In this document: positions 10,582-18,673 of the stretch, one piece after another | Position numbering within the stretch: the first letter of the stretch is position 1 | Layout: every line of letters starts with the position of its first letter | Source: DASRZM01 sp035686365 | GTDB lineage: Bacteria > Pseudomonadota > Gammaproteobacteria > Xanthomonadales > Xanthomonadaceae | Length of the DNA: 30,753 nt | Reading direction: 5' to 3' | Assembly (NCBI GenBank): GCA_035686365.1 | Contig: DASRZM010000104.1 | Coordinates: 1 to 30,753 of the forward strand | Translations under genes and position numbers: made by a program | Notes under the pieces: model-generated | What the model was told of the DNA's origin: nothing | Databases searched by the model: none | Seen by the model: only the letters and a program-made list of their open reading frames with translations

Positions 10582-11763
10582 TCAGGGTTCCAGACGCAGC
10601 CATTGCCCCGGCATCAGGGGCGCCTCGGGGTCGAGCCGGTTCCATTCGAGCAGGTCACGCAGCCGCAGCCCATGGCGGCGCGCGATCAGCCAAAGGCTTT
10701 CACCGCGCCGGACACGATGACGCTGCAGATCGGTGGCGTCCGCGGTGGGCACCGGTTCGTCCTGCCTTGCCGGCGTCGCGGCGGCCGCGGGGATCAGCAG
10801 GCGCCGGCTGCGCGCCCTTGCCCGCTCGCCACTGCGCACCGGGTTCAGGTGCCAGAACGCGGCGACATCCACCCCCTGGCGCTGCAACGCGCGCGCAAGC
10901 CCGGCACCGCCGGCGTCGCTGGTGAGCTCCGTGAGCGGGGGTGGATACCCGTCCGGGAGCTGTACGCCATGGGCCGGGGGATCGAGCACGATGCAGCGCA
11001 GCGCCAGCAGCTTTGCCAGGTACTCGTAGGTCCCCATTGCCAGACCGGGCGGCTGATGCCCCTGCGGGGAAGGGGGTGCGGCGTCGCCGGACCGGAGGGC
11101 ACGCGCCACGCGGTACTCACCGGCGTTGTAGGCCATCGCAGCCAGGCGCCAGTCGCCGTAGCGCTCCAGCAGGGACTCCAGCACAGAGAGCGCCGCGTGC
11201 GTGGACGCCGCCGGCAGATAGCGGTCGTCGGCACCTGCGTCCACACGCAATCCGTGGGTCCGTGCGGCCGGTCCGGAGAGCTGCCACATCCCGATCGTGC
11301 CGCCGTTGCGCGCGGCCGGTCGGTACCAGCTTTCCACGATCGGCAGCAGGGCGAACTCCGACGGCAGGCCGCGCTGGTGTGCCTGCCGCGCCACGTAATC
11401 CAGCAGCGGCAGGGCGCGTTCGAGGCTCGCGGCAAACCGCTGCGGCGAGCGCAGGTAGTCCTGCCGCCAGCGATCCACGACCCGGTCGGATGGACAATCA
11501 CGGCCCGCCAGGTCGCGGACGATCGCCGAGAGCGTGCCCGAGGGCGCCGGCGGGGGCGGTGGCGCGGGGAACTCCGGCTCGAGCCCGACGGCTGTAGCCG
11601 GAGCCGGCGACGCGGGTGCGGGGTCGCGGGCCGCTGCATCGGCCACCGGCGAGGGTTCGGGCGGCGTGGGCGCATCCACCGGCCGTTGCGGGCCAGGTGC
11701 CGCGCAGGCCGCAAGCACGCCTGCAACCAGCGCCGGCACGAAACCACGGCCGCGGCCACTCAT
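10582..11763 (-). CDS. mltD: MltD-like membrane-bound lytic transglycosylase lipoprotein with LysM
   Basis: It cleaves peptidoglycan glycan strands non-hydrolytically, probably anchored in the outer membrane. The 393-residue precursor has a lipobox (LAAC) at about residues 17-20 and a Pro/Ala-rich linker. An SLT domain follows, with candidate catalytic Glu144 in PIVESWY, then GMWQLSG and AMAYNAGEYRV. One LysM domain lies at the C-terminus (HRVRRGESLWLIARRHG). E. coli MltD usually has two or more LysM repeats, so this is a short version. Its start overlaps the gloB stop (ATGA at 11760-11763), so translation is probably coupled. mltD beside gloB is also the E. coli arrangement. Confidence 0.85.
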   Translation of the reverse strand: MSGRGRGFVPALVAGVLAACAAPGPQRPVDAPTPPEPSPVADAAARDPAPASPAPATAVGLEPEFPAPPPPPAPSGTLSAIVRDLAGRDCPSDRVVDRWRQDYLRSPQRFAASLERALPLLDYVARQAHQRGLPSEFALLPIVESWYRPAARNGGTIGMWQLSGPAARTHGLRVDAGADDRYLPAASTHAALSVLESLLERYGDWRLAAMAYNAGEYRVARALRSGDAAPPSPQGHQPPGLAMGTYEYLAKLLALRCIVLDPPAHGVQLPDGYPPPLTELTSDAGGAGLARALQRQGVDVAAFWHLNPVRSGERARARSRRLLIPAAAATPARQDEPVPTADATDLQRHRVRRGESLWLIARRHGLRLRDLLEWNRLDPEAPLMPGQWLRLEP

Positions 11764-12527
11764 GCGGAAAACACGTCCTTCCAGCGGCGCAGCGCGGCGA
11801 AAACGGCGACGCGATCGCCCGGATCGACGGTCTCGCGGGCTGCCACCGCGCCGCGCATGGCCGGCTCGTCGACCCGCAGGAACGGATTGAGCTCACGCTC
11901 CACGCCCATGCGGCCCGGCAGTGAGGGCGCTCCGGAGCTGCGCAGCGCCGCGACCCGCTCCAGGTAGGTCCGCAGCGCCGGGTTGTCGGGATCCACCGTC
12001 GATGCGAATCGGCCGTTGGCCTGCGTGTACTCGTGGCCGCAGCACACCAGGGTTGCGTCCGGCAGCGCGGCAAGCCGCTCCAGCGAATCGAGCATCTGTG
12101 CCGGCGTGCCTTCGAACAGCCGTCCGCAGCCCAGGCTGAACAGGGTGTCGCCGCAGAACAGCAGGCCGTTGCCCTGGAATGCGATGTGCGTTCGTGTGTG
12201 TCCGGGTACGAACATCACCCGCAGCGGATTCTCCAGGCCGTGGAGCTGGACGTGGTCACCCTCTCCGACGTGGCGGTCCAGCCCCCGGATCCGATCGTCC
12301 GCGGGGCCGATGCAATGGACCCCGTAGCGCTCCTGCAGCTGCGCCATGCCGCCGGCATGGTCCGGGTGGTGGTGCGTCAGCAGCACGGTATGCGGGCGCA
12401 GTCCCTGGCTGGCCGCTGCGATCACCGGTCCGGCGTCGCCCGGGTCCACGACGATCGCGCCGCCGGAATCGTCCACCAGCAGCCAGATGTAATTGTCGGC
12501 AAACGCCGGTAGGGCGCGCAACTGCAT
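11760..12527 (-). CDS. gloB: Hydroxyacylglutathione hydrolase (glyoxalase II)
   Basis: It hydrolyses S-lactoylglutathione to lactate and glutathione, the second step of methylglyoxal detoxification. The 255-residue metallo-beta-lactamase-fold protein starts MQLRALPAFADNYIWLL, matching the family. It carries the binuclear metal motif THHHPDHAGG, the later metal ligands in FVPGHTRTH and FCGDTLF, and CCGHEYT. The C-terminal substrate-binding region (NPFLR...) is present. I chose 12527 over an upstream in-frame ATG at 12575 because homologous sequence begins there. It is divergent from the methyltransferase gene, with 49 bases between the starts. Confidence 0.95.
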   Translation of the reverse strand: MQLRALPAFADNYIWLLVDDSGGAIVVDPGDAGPVIAAASQGLRPHTVLLTHHHPDHAGGMAQLQERYGVHCIGPADDRIRGLDRHVGEGDHVQLHGLENPLRVMFVPGHTRTHIAFQGNGLLFCGDTLFSLGCGRLFEGTPAQMLDSLERLAALPDATLVCCGHEYTQANGRFASTVDPDNPALRTYLERVAALRSSGAPSLPGRMGVERELNPFLRVDEPAMRGAVAARETVDPGDRVAVFAALRRWKDVFSA

Positions 12528-12576
12528 CGGTGGGGCTTGACCTCGTCGGCGCTTTTCGCGCCACAATCGCCGCACG

Positions 12577-13275
12577 ATGCCGGCACTGCGATCCCTCCGT
12601 CAACCCGAACGAGCACGGCCCGGCTGGCTGGCGAGCCCGCTGGCCGGAGCGCTGATGGCGGCCGAGCAGCACGAGCTGATCCCCTCGCTCACGGGTGTAT
12701 ACGGCACCAGCGGGCTGTACCTGCGAGGCTCGCCCACTGCCCCGCGCGAGCTGTCGGGCAACATGGTGCACCGGATGTGCAGCGCCGGCCTGGATGCCGG
12801 GCGGCTGGTTGGCGACTTCGGGGCGGTGCCGACGCAGTTGCCTTTCGCCGACGACAGCTTCAGCCTGTGCTATGTACTGCATGTGTTCGAGTCGATCCAG
12901 GATCGCGAAACGCTCGCCCGGGAACTGTGCCGCGTACTGCAACCGGAGGGCACGCTGATCGTGGTCGCGCTCAATCCGGTCAGCGCCTGGTGCCTGCGCT
13001 GGTACGGGCGCGGACCGGAACCCGTAGCGGCGGGTCGGATGGTGCGCACGCTCGAGGGCGCGAGCCTGAGCGTCGTACGCCAGCGACCGGTCGGACCGGC
13101 GTGGCCGACCTGGGCGACCGTGCAGCGCCGCGTCGGGCGCGATGGGGGAGTGGACCTGCTCGGTGCGGTGCGCGCCGGATACGCGGTGTTTGCGCGCAAG
13201 CGGCGGGTGGCGATGACGCCGCTGCCGTCGCCACGAGCCGTGCCTGCGCTCAGTCCACACGCACGCGCCGGATGA
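12577..13275 (+). CDS. YafS-like SAM-dependent methyltransferase-fold protein
   Basis: The 232-residue protein contains the second half of a class I methyltransferase fold: LPFADDSFSLCYVLHVFE, then ELCRVLQPEGTLIVVALNP. It has no recognisable GxGxG motif I before this, as I recall is also true of E. coli YafS, which lies at the same place between gloB and rnhA. The substrate is unknown, and SAM binding cannot be assumed. Its stop overlaps the rnhA start (ATGA at 13272-13275), so the two are translationally coupled. The C-terminus is Arg/Pro-rich. Confidence 0.75.
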   Translation: MPALRSLRQPERARPGWLASPLAGALMAAEQHELIPSLTGVYGTSGLYLRGSPTAPRELSGNMVHRMCSAGLDAGRLVGDFGAVPTQLPFADDSFSLCYVLHVFESIQDRETLARELCRVLQPEGTLIVVALNPVSAWCLRWYGRGPEPVAAGRMVRTLEGASLSVVRQRPVGPAWPTWATVQRRVGRDGGVDLLGAVRAGYAVFARKRRVAMTPLPSPRAVPALSPHARAG

Positions 13276-13718
13276 AGCATGTGCGCATCCACACCGACGG
13301 CGCCTGCCTGGGCAATCCCGGACCCGGCGGCTGGGCGGCCCTGTTACGCTACAACGGCAGCGAACGCGAGATCAGCGGCGCTGCGCCGGCGACCACCAAC
13401 AACCGGATGGAGCTGTCGGCAGCGATCTTCGCGCTGGAGGCGCTGACCGAACCGTGTCGCGTGGATCTGCACACCGACTCGCAGTACGTGCAGCGGGGGA
13501 TCAGCGAATGGCTGCAGGGATGGAAAAGCAGGAACTGGAGGACGGCCTCGGGGGCGCCGGTGAAGAACGTGGACCTGTGGCAGCGGCTGGATGCGGCTGC
13601 CGCGCGCCACCGCGTGGTCTGGCACTGGGTGCGGGGGCACGCCGGCGATCGCGACAACGAGCGGGTGGACGTGCTGGCACGCGCTGCCGCCACGGCGTTG
13701 GCGGCAGCGATGGGATGA
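13272..13718 (+). CDS. rnhA: Ribonuclease HI
   Basis: It cleaves the RNA strand of RNA-DNA hybrids in the cytosol, acting on R-loops and primers. The protein is 148 residues. The four acidic catalytic residues are visible: Asp9 (HTDGACLGNPG), Glu47 (NRMELSA), Asp69 (HTDSQYV) and Asp133, with the conserved His123 in RGHAG. The ATG overlaps the stop of the upstream methyltransferase gene. dnaQ follows on the same strand after 19 bases. In E. coli rnhA and dnaQ are adjacent but divergent, so the co-directional arrangement is a difference. Confidence 0.97.
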   Translation: MKHVRIHTDGACLGNPGPGGWAALLRYNGSEREISGAAPATTNNRMELSAAIFALEALTEPCRVDLHTDSQYVQRGISEWLQGWKSRNWRTASGAPVKNVDLWQRLDAAAARHRVVWHWVRGHAGDRDNERVDVLARAAATALAAAMG

Positions 13719-13737
13719 CACGGGAGAGGGCGCCCTG

Positions 13738-14463
13738 ATGCGGCAGATCGTGCTCGACACCGAGACCACCGGCCTGTCGTGGGAGCGCGGCAACCGTGTG
13801 GTCGAGATCGGTTGCATCGAACTGATGGAGCGGCGGCTCACGGGCCGGCAGTTCCACCGCTACCTGAATCCGGACTGCGACTTCGAGGTCGGCGCCCAGG
13901 AAATCACCGGACTGACGCGGGAATTCCTTGCCGACAAGCCGCGCTTCGAGCAGGTCGTGGACGAGCTCCTGGAATTCGTGCGGGAGTCGGAGCTGATCAT
14001 CCACAACGCCGGGTTCGATGTCGGGTTCCTCGACTCCGAACTGTCGCGGGCCGGGGCACGATACGGTCGCATCGCCGACCACGCGCTCGTGCTCGATTCG
14101 CTGGCGCTGGCGCGTGAGCGCTTCCCGGGCCAGCGCAATTCGCTCGACGCGCTGTGCCGCCGCCTGGGCGTGGACCATTCGCACCGTGAGCTCCATGGCG
14201 CCCTGCTGGACGCGCAGCTGCTGGCCGAGGTGTACCTGGCGCTGACTGCCGGGCAGGGCGACCTGGAGCTGGGCGTGGCGGTCGAACGCGGCGCAGCATT
14301 CGCCGTATCGGCGCAGCCGGCCGCACGGATCCGCCGCATCCTCCCGGAGCCCGCCGAACAGGCGGCCCACGAGGCCTGTCTGCAGCGGATCGAACAGGTT
14401 GCGGGCCGCCCGGCGCTCTGGCGATCGATCGGGGCGGACGAAGTCACCGGAGCGATGGCATAA
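13738..14463 (+). CDS. dnaQ: DNA polymerase III epsilon subunit, 3'-5' proofreading exonuclease
   Basis: The proofreading exonuclease of the replicative polymerase core; it binds the alpha and theta subunits. The protein is 241 residues, close to E. coli (243). The DnaQ motifs are intact: ExoI DTETTG at residue 7, ExoII NAGFDVGFLD, and the ExoIII HxAxxD-type motif HGALLDAQLL. A flexible C-terminal segment that would contact alpha follows. The start has a purine-rich GGGAGAGGG at about 13721-13729. It is likely in one transcript with the YafS-like gene and rnhA. Confidence 0.97.
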   Translation: MRQIVLDTETTGLSWERGNRVVEIGCIELMERRLTGRQFHRYLNPDCDFEVGAQEITGLTREFLADKPRFEQVVDELLEFVRESELIIHNAGFDVGFLDSELSRAGARYGRIADHALVLDSLALARERFPGQRNSLDALCRRLGVDHSHRELHGALLDAQLLAEVYLALTAGQGDLELGVAVERGAAFAVSAQPAARIRRILPEPAEQAAHEACLQRIEQVAGRPALWRSIGADEVTGAMA

Positions 14464-14480
14464 TGCTTGGCGACTGCCAC

Positions 14481-14496
14481 CCGGACCATCGTCCGG
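14481..14496 (+). other. Small hairpin in the dnaQ-cytochrome gap
   Basis: CCGGAC, loop CATC, GTCCGG: a perfect 6-bp stem 18 bases after the dnaQ stop and before the cytochrome Shine-Dalgarno sequence. There is no T-run. It may be a weak terminator or a leader structure. Confidence 0.3.
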
Positions 14497-14527
14497 ATCG
14501 GCTGCTGGCTCTTGGGGAGGAGTCACG

Positions 14528-15859
14528 ATGACGCGTATCAGGCTGGCAATCTCGGCAGTATCGCTATTGGCCCTTTCCGGCGCCGTTGCATGCGCAGCTG
14601 CGGCGGACGCGGTGGCGGAGATCGCCGCCCACCGGCACCAGGGGGTGGCCACCTGCAGCAGCAGCACCTGTCACGGCGCCACGCAGCCGTTCCGCGACAG
14701 CAACGTCCAGCAGAACGAGTTCAGCCGTTGGCAGGAGTACGACCCGCATGCGACACGGGCCTGGCAGGTACTGGGCTCCGCGGAGGGCCAGGCGATCGCC
14801 CGCAAGCTCGGCCTGGGCGACGCCACCGCGGCCCGGGTGTGCCTGGACTGCCACGCCGACAATGTTCCCGATGCCATGCGCGGTGAGCGCTTCCAGCTCA
14901 GCGACGGGGTCGGTTGCGAAGCCTGCCACGGCGGCGCCGAACAGTGGATCTCCTCGCACGCGGACAAGAGTGCCAGCCACGCCGACAACCTCGCGCGCGG
15001 CCTGTATCCGACCGAGGACCCGGTCCGGCGAGCCGAACTGTGCCTGTCGTGCCACATGGGCGTGCCCGAGCGCATGATCACGCACCGGATCATGGGCGCA
15101 GGGCACCCGCGCCTGTCCTTCGAGCTCGATACCTTCACCTGGATCAACCCGCACTACGAGATCGACGAGGACTACATCCAGCGCAAGGGAGAGTTCAACG
15201 GCTTGCGCGACTGGGGCGTAGGTCAGGGCGTGGCCGCGGCGAACCTGCTCGACATCCTGCTCTCGGACCAGCACGGCTGGAACGGCATTTTCCCGGAACT
15301 GGTGCTGTTCGACTGCCATGCATGCCACCGCCGCATGGACGGCAATCGCTGGGGGCCGCGCCAGGGCACCGGCCTGGGTCCCGGCGTGGTGCGGCTCAAC
15401 GACGCCAATCTGGTGATGTTCCGGCATGTGCTGGCGGCAGTCGATACGGGCGCCGCGCAACGCATCATGGAACGCACCCGCGACCTGCACCGGGCCACGA
15501 CCACCAGCCGCGAGGCCACGCGGCTGGCCGCGCAGCAGCTGCGCACCGACATCGGCGGTCTGCTGCCGCGCGTGGCCACGCACGACTTCGGTCCGCAGAG
15601 CATGAGCCAGATCCTGGACAGCCTGCTGCGTGACGCCGATCGTGGCGAGTACCGGGACTTCGCGGCGGCCGAACAGGCTGCGATGGCGGCATCGAGCGTG
15701 GTCGTGGCATTCGAGACGGCCGGGTCCCTGGAGGCCGAACGCGCCGAGACCCTGCGCACGCGCGTGGATGCCCTGTACGCCCGCGCCGAAGACGGCGAGC
15801 GTTACGACATGCAATCCTTCATCGCGGCCCTGCGCGCGCTGCGTGGCGCCGCCCCTTAG
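14528..15859 (+). CDS. Secreted multiheme c-type cytochrome (cytochrome c554-like)
   Basis: The 443-residue precursor has a Sec signal peptide (MTRIRLAISAVSLLALSGAV, cleavage near ACAAAADA). It has five heme-attachment motifs: a CX4CH at Cys43-His49 and four CXXCH at Cys105, Cys130, Cys172 and Cys263. The spacing of motifs 2-4 and the layout resemble the cytochrome c554 family of periplasmic multiheme electron carriers. After about residue 275 there is no further heme motif, only a helical region of about 165 residues rich in charged residues. GGGAGGAG just upstream supports the start. The redox partner is not evident: no oxidase, quinol dehydrogenase or reductase gene lies beside it. Confidence 0.82.
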   Translation: MTRIRLAISAVSLLALSGAVACAAAADAVAEIAAHRHQGVATCSSSTCHGATQPFRDSNVQQNEFSRWQEYDPHATRAWQVLGSAEGQAIARKLGLGDATAARVCLDCHADNVPDAMRGERFQLSDGVGCEACHGGAEQWISSHADKSASHADNLARGLYPTEDPVRRAELCLSCHMGVPERMITHRIMGAGHPRLSFELDTFTWINPHYEIDEDYIQRKGEFNGLRDWGVGQGVAAANLLDILLSDQHGWNGIFPELVLFDCHACHRRMDGNRWGPRQGTGLGPGVVRLNDANLVMFRHVLAAVDTGAAQRIMERTRDLHRATTTSREATRLAAQQLRTDIGGLLPRVATHDFGPQSMSQILDSLLRDADRGEYRDFAAAEQAAMAASSVVVAFETAGSLEAERAETLRTRVDALYARAEDGERYDMQSFIAALRALRGAAP

Positions 15860-15868
15860 GGAAGGTCT

Positions 15869-15895
15869 GATCCAGTCCATCCTGGACTCGATCAG
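15869..15895. repeat. 27-bp dispersed repeat, copy 2
   Basis: These bases are the exact reverse complement of 802-828. Here the flanks extend the hairpin to 15863-15899 (about 16 paired positions, one mismatch, one wobble). It begins four bases after the cytochrome stop codon, where it could act as a transcript 3' end structure. Confidence 0.75.
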
Positions 15896-15915
15896 ACTTG
15901 CCGGGTCCTGCACAT

Positions 15916-16007
15916 GTCCGGACTCGGCTCAGCCGGATCAAGCACTTGCGTGCTTTACCCGCGAGCGCGCCATCCATGGCGCGCGAACCTCTGAACTGGT
16001 TCAGAGG
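15916..16007 (+). repeat. Three-hairpin intergenic repeat, copy A
   Basis: Three consecutive perfect stem-loops are present: AAGCAC/GTGCTT (15940-15955), GCGCGCCA/TGGCGCGC (15965-15984) and CCTCTGAA/TTCAGAGG (15988-16007). Bases 15916-15999 match 30670-30753 at 77 of 84 positions by my alignment. Substitutions are concentrated in the joint between hairpins 1 and 2, plus the second-hairpin loop and the third-hairpin loop. Confidence 0.85.
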
Positions 16008-16166
16008 GTCCTTGGACGCCGCCCGAGCCGGGGCCGGGAACGCCCGGCATCCGGGTGAGCGGACCCGCAGGCCCTGCAGCGGACGGACGCACGTGGGCGC
16101 GCAGCCGGGCTGGAGGCGCCATCTCGCGGGCATGTCCGGGTGCCGGGCCGGCAGCGGCGTGGCGAC

Positions 16167-16195
16167 TCGGCACGGCCGCCCCGGTCATGGATAAT
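16167..16195 (+). promoter_or_regulatory. Candidate promoter of the kinase gene
   Basis: TCGGCA (16167-16172), 17 bases, GATAAT (16190-16195). The -10 is good (five of six) and the -35 moderate (four of six). The GTG start is 29 bases after the -10. Confidence 0.4.
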
Positions 16196-16224
16196 CGACC
16201 CCACTACGACGCCCCGGGATCCTC

Positions 16225-17697
16225 GTGAGCGCAACCGTACTGCTCAAGTCCGTCGACATCACCATTCCCGGCTACCGGATCCTCCGGCCGCTGGGAGAGG
16301 GCGGAATGGCGTCGGTGTTCCTGGCCGTGCAGGAGTCTCTGGACCGCGAGGTGGCCTTGAAGGTCATGGCGCCGGCCCTGTCCGCCAACACCGAGTTCAC
16401 CGAACGGTTCGTCAAGGAAGGCCGGATCACCGCCAAGCTCAGCCACGCAAACCTGGTCACGGTCTTCGACATCGGCAACCACGGCAGCATCAATTACCTG
16501 GCAGCCGAGTACATTCCGGGCGGTTCGCTGCGCGAGAAGATCACCGAGGGCATCAGTGTCGCCGAGGCGCTGGATGTCGCCGTGGACATCGCCCGCGGCC
16601 TGCACTACGCCCATTCCAAGGGCTTCGTGCACCGCGATGTCAAGCCCGGGAACATCCTGTTCAAGGCCGACGGCACGGCGGTGCTGGCCGACTTCGGCAT
16701 CGCCAAGGCCATGGACGCCAAGGGCGGCGCCACCATGGCCGGAGCCTCGATCGGCACGCCCGACTACATGAGCCCGGAACAGGCGCGGGCCGAGCACGTG
16801 GACGGGCGCTCGGACCTGTACAGTCTGGGGGCGGTGCTTTACGAGATGCTGACCGGCTCGCCGCCTTACGAGGCCAGCGACCCTTTCACGGTGGCGCTGA
16901 TGCACGTCACCCAGCCGGTGCCGCAGTTGCCGCCGAAGCTGGCGTGGCTGCAGCCACTGCTCGACGGCATGATGGCCAAGCCGGTCGACCAGCGCATCGC
17001 CAGCGGCGAGGAGTTCATCCATCGTGTCGAGACCCTGCTCGCGGCGGCGCCGGAGGCGACCTCGCTGCAGCAGCAGGCTGCCCGCAAGCGTCCGGCCGCA
17101 CGCTACGCGAGCACGCCCACGACCCCGGGCAGGGCGGTGCCGGCGCAGGTGCGGCCAGCCTGGATGTGGCCGGCGGTCGGTGCCACGCTGGTTGCGGCGG
17201 TCGGAATCGGCGTCTGGCTGTGGGTGGGGGGCGGGACGCAGCAGCAGGGGAGTGCCGAAAACGGCACCGGCGTGCAGACTACGCCGGGCACACAGGTCAC
17301 GGACGACGGAGCCGGCGGTCAGACCATGCAGGTCAAGGTGCCGACTTCGGTGGACGACCCCGGGCGCGACATCGACCTGCTGCTGGCACAGGCCGACGCC
17401 TACCGCGATTTCGGCCTGCGCGAATTCGGTCACCAGTTGCTGGATCCGCCCGGCGAGAATGCGGTCGAACTCTACCAGCAGGTGCTGGCCCTGGACGCGG
17501 ACAACGAGAACGCCCGGGCCGGGCTGGCCTCGATCGTCGACTATTACGTACGCAGCGCCCGGGGGCTGTGCAGCGAGGAACGGCAGCTGTGGAGCGCCTG
17601 CCTGTCGGTGGTGCAGAACGGCCTGCGTGCCGATGCCGAAAACGGCGAGCTCGTGCGCCTGAAGGCACTGGCCGAAGACCGGATGATGGGGAACTGA
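16225..17697 (+). CDS. Transmembrane Ser/Thr protein kinase (PknB-type) with periplasmic helical domain
   Basis: A Hanks-type kinase of 490 residues with a GTG start. The N-terminal cytosolic kinase domain (about 14-275) is intact: Gly-rich loop GEGGMASV, Lys46, HRD-type loop HRDVKPGN with Asp138, DFG with Asp156, and the activation segment ending GTPDYMSPEQ. One transmembrane helix lies at about 313-335 (WPAVGATLVAAVGIGVWLWV). The periplasmic part is a Ser/Thr/Gly-rich linker followed by a TPR-like helical region (LYQQVLALDADNENARAGL). There are no PASTA repeats, so it probably does not sense peptidoglycan in the PASTA manner. It is convergent with a PP2C phosphatase gene, 30 bases stop to stop, which suggests a kinase/phosphatase pair. 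Confidence 0.92.
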   Translation: MSATVLLKSVDITIPGYRILRPLGEGGMASVFLAVQESLDREVALKVMAPALSANTEFTERFVKEGRITAKLSHANLVTVFDIGNHGSINYLAAEYIPGGSLREKITEGISVAEALDVAVDIARGLHYAHSKGFVHRDVKPGNILFKADGTAVLADFGIAKAMDAKGGATMAGASIGTPDYMSPEQARAEHVDGRSDLYSLGAVLYEMLTGSPPYEASDPFTVALMHVTQPVPQLPPKLAWLQPLLDGMMAKPVDQRIASGEEFIHRVETLLAAAPEATSLQQQAARKRPAARYASTPTTPGRAVPAQVRPAWMWPAVGATLVAAVGIGVWLWVGGGTQQQGSAENGTGVQTTPGTQVTDDGAGGQTMQVKVPTSVDDPGRDIDLLLAQADAYRDFGLREFGHQLLDPPGENAVELYQQVLALDADNENARAGLASIVDYYVRSARGLCSEERQLWSACLSVVQNGLRADAENGELVRLKALAEDRMMGN

Positions 17698-17727
17698 CGG
17701 AACCCGGCCGCGACCGGCCCGGAGCAC

Positions 17728-18429
17728 CTAGACGCAGCGGACCAGGATCACCGTGACGTTGTCGGAGCCGCCGCCGTCGAGCGCGGCCAGCACCAGGTGC
17801 TCGACGCACTCCTGTGCCGACATGTCGGTCTGGGCCAGCACCTGTGCGATCTGGTCGTCGGAGACCTCTTCGGTGAGGCCGTCGCTGCACAGCAGCAGCT
17901 GCATGCCGCGCTTGAACTCGCCACTGATGGTCTCGACCTTCAGGCTTTCGGGATCGGTCACACCCAGCGCCTGCGTCACGACATTCCGGTGCGGGTGGAT
18001 GCGCGCCTGCTCGGCGGTGATGGCCCCCTGGTCGATCAGTTCCTGGACGTAGGAGTGGTCCTGCGAGAGCTGCCGCAACTGGTCGTTGAACAGGTAGACG
18101 CGGCTGTCGCCGACCCAGGCCACCTCGAAGCGGTTGCCCTCCACCCGTGCCGCCGCGATGGTCGTGCCCATCGGCAGCGCCTCGCTGCGACGGCGCGAGT
18201 GCGCGATGATCTCCTCGTCGGCCTTCTGGATCGCCGTGCCGAGCGGTGTACCGCGCCGCACCTCGCGCACGATGGTGTCGCGCGCCAGGGCGCTCGCAAC
18301 CTCTCCGAACTCGTGGCCGCCCATCCCGTCGGCGACCAGCCACAGGCCGAGCTCACCGTCGCCGTAATAGGTATCCTCGTTGTGCTCGCGGCGCAGGCCG
18401 ACGTGGCTCAGGTGGCCGAACTCGATCAT
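17728..18429 (-). CDS. PP2C-family Ser/Thr protein phosphatase (Stp1/PrpC-like)
   Basis: A metal-dependent cytosolic phosphatase of 233 residues, without membrane or sensor domain. PP2C motifs appear in order: HVGLRREHNEDTYY, LVADGMGGHEFGE, MGTTIAA, WVGDSRVYL, LLCSDGLTEEV and GGSDNVTVILV, with all the metal-binding Asp residues. This matches stand-alone bacterial Stp/PrpC enzymes that reverse Hanks-type kinases. The adjacent convergent kinase is the obvious partner candidate. I chose 18429 (MIEFGHLSHVG) over an upstream ATG at 18474 because the family sequence begins there. Confidence 0.93.
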   Translation of the reverse strand: MIEFGHLSHVGLRREHNEDTYYGDGELGLWLVADGMGGHEFGEVASALARDTIVREVRRGTPLGTAIQKADEEIIAHSRRRSEALPMGTTIAAARVEGNRFEVAWVGDSRVYLFNDQLRQLSQDHSYVQELIDQGAITAEQARIHPHRNVVTQALGVTDPESLKVETISGEFKRGMQLLLCSDGLTEEVSDDQIAQVLAQTDMSAQECVEHLVLAALDGGGSDNVTVILVRCV

Positions 18430-18617
18430 GCTCGAACGCTTCCTGTTGCACCGGCGGCCGGTCGCCGGCGGCACAGGGTTCCGCCGACTCCTGGCCGGTG
18501 CCCGTGCCGCGGTCCAATCCGGCGGGCCGTTCGTCGCGGCATCGCCGCCCCCTTCCGCTGAATCCGTTCACGGATGATGCCGTGGCTTGTACGGCCACTG
18601 CAAGAAGGACGGGCGGC

Positions 18618-18639
18618 CGCGCCCTCCTGCGGGGGCGCG
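18618..18639 (-). terminator. Possible terminator of the autotransporter gene
   Basis: The stem CGCGCCC/GGGCGCG (18618-18624/18633-18639) with an 8-base loop lies just past the autotransporter stop on its transcript. A pyrimidine-rich GTCCTTCTTG follows only after a gap. The evidence is weak. The rest of the 244-base gap 18430-18673 shows no gene. Confidence 0.3.
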
Positions 18640-18673
18640 CCGGGCGCCTCATGCACTCTGGCCATGGCGGCGT

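Larger units (their letters stand above)
15860..16224. other. 365-base non-coding spacer with repeats and a promoter
   Basis: I see no gene here. It holds a long hairpin (15863-15899) containing the second copy of the 27-bp repeat, then a three-hairpin repeat (15916-16007), then GC-rich sequence without obvious structure. A candidate promoter (16167-16195) for the kinase gene lies at its end. Confidence 0.7.

Noticed and set aside
9613..11967. Open plus-strand frame of 784 codons across fabI and mltD
   Set aside because: It covers both well-supported minus-strand genes and has an Arg/Gly/Pro-rich translation typical of a shadow frame.
15860..16224. CRISPR array or small gene in the cytochrome-kinase gap
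   Set aside because: The repeats are single hairpins of different sequence without regular spacing, and I see no open frame with coding character or ribosome-binding site.
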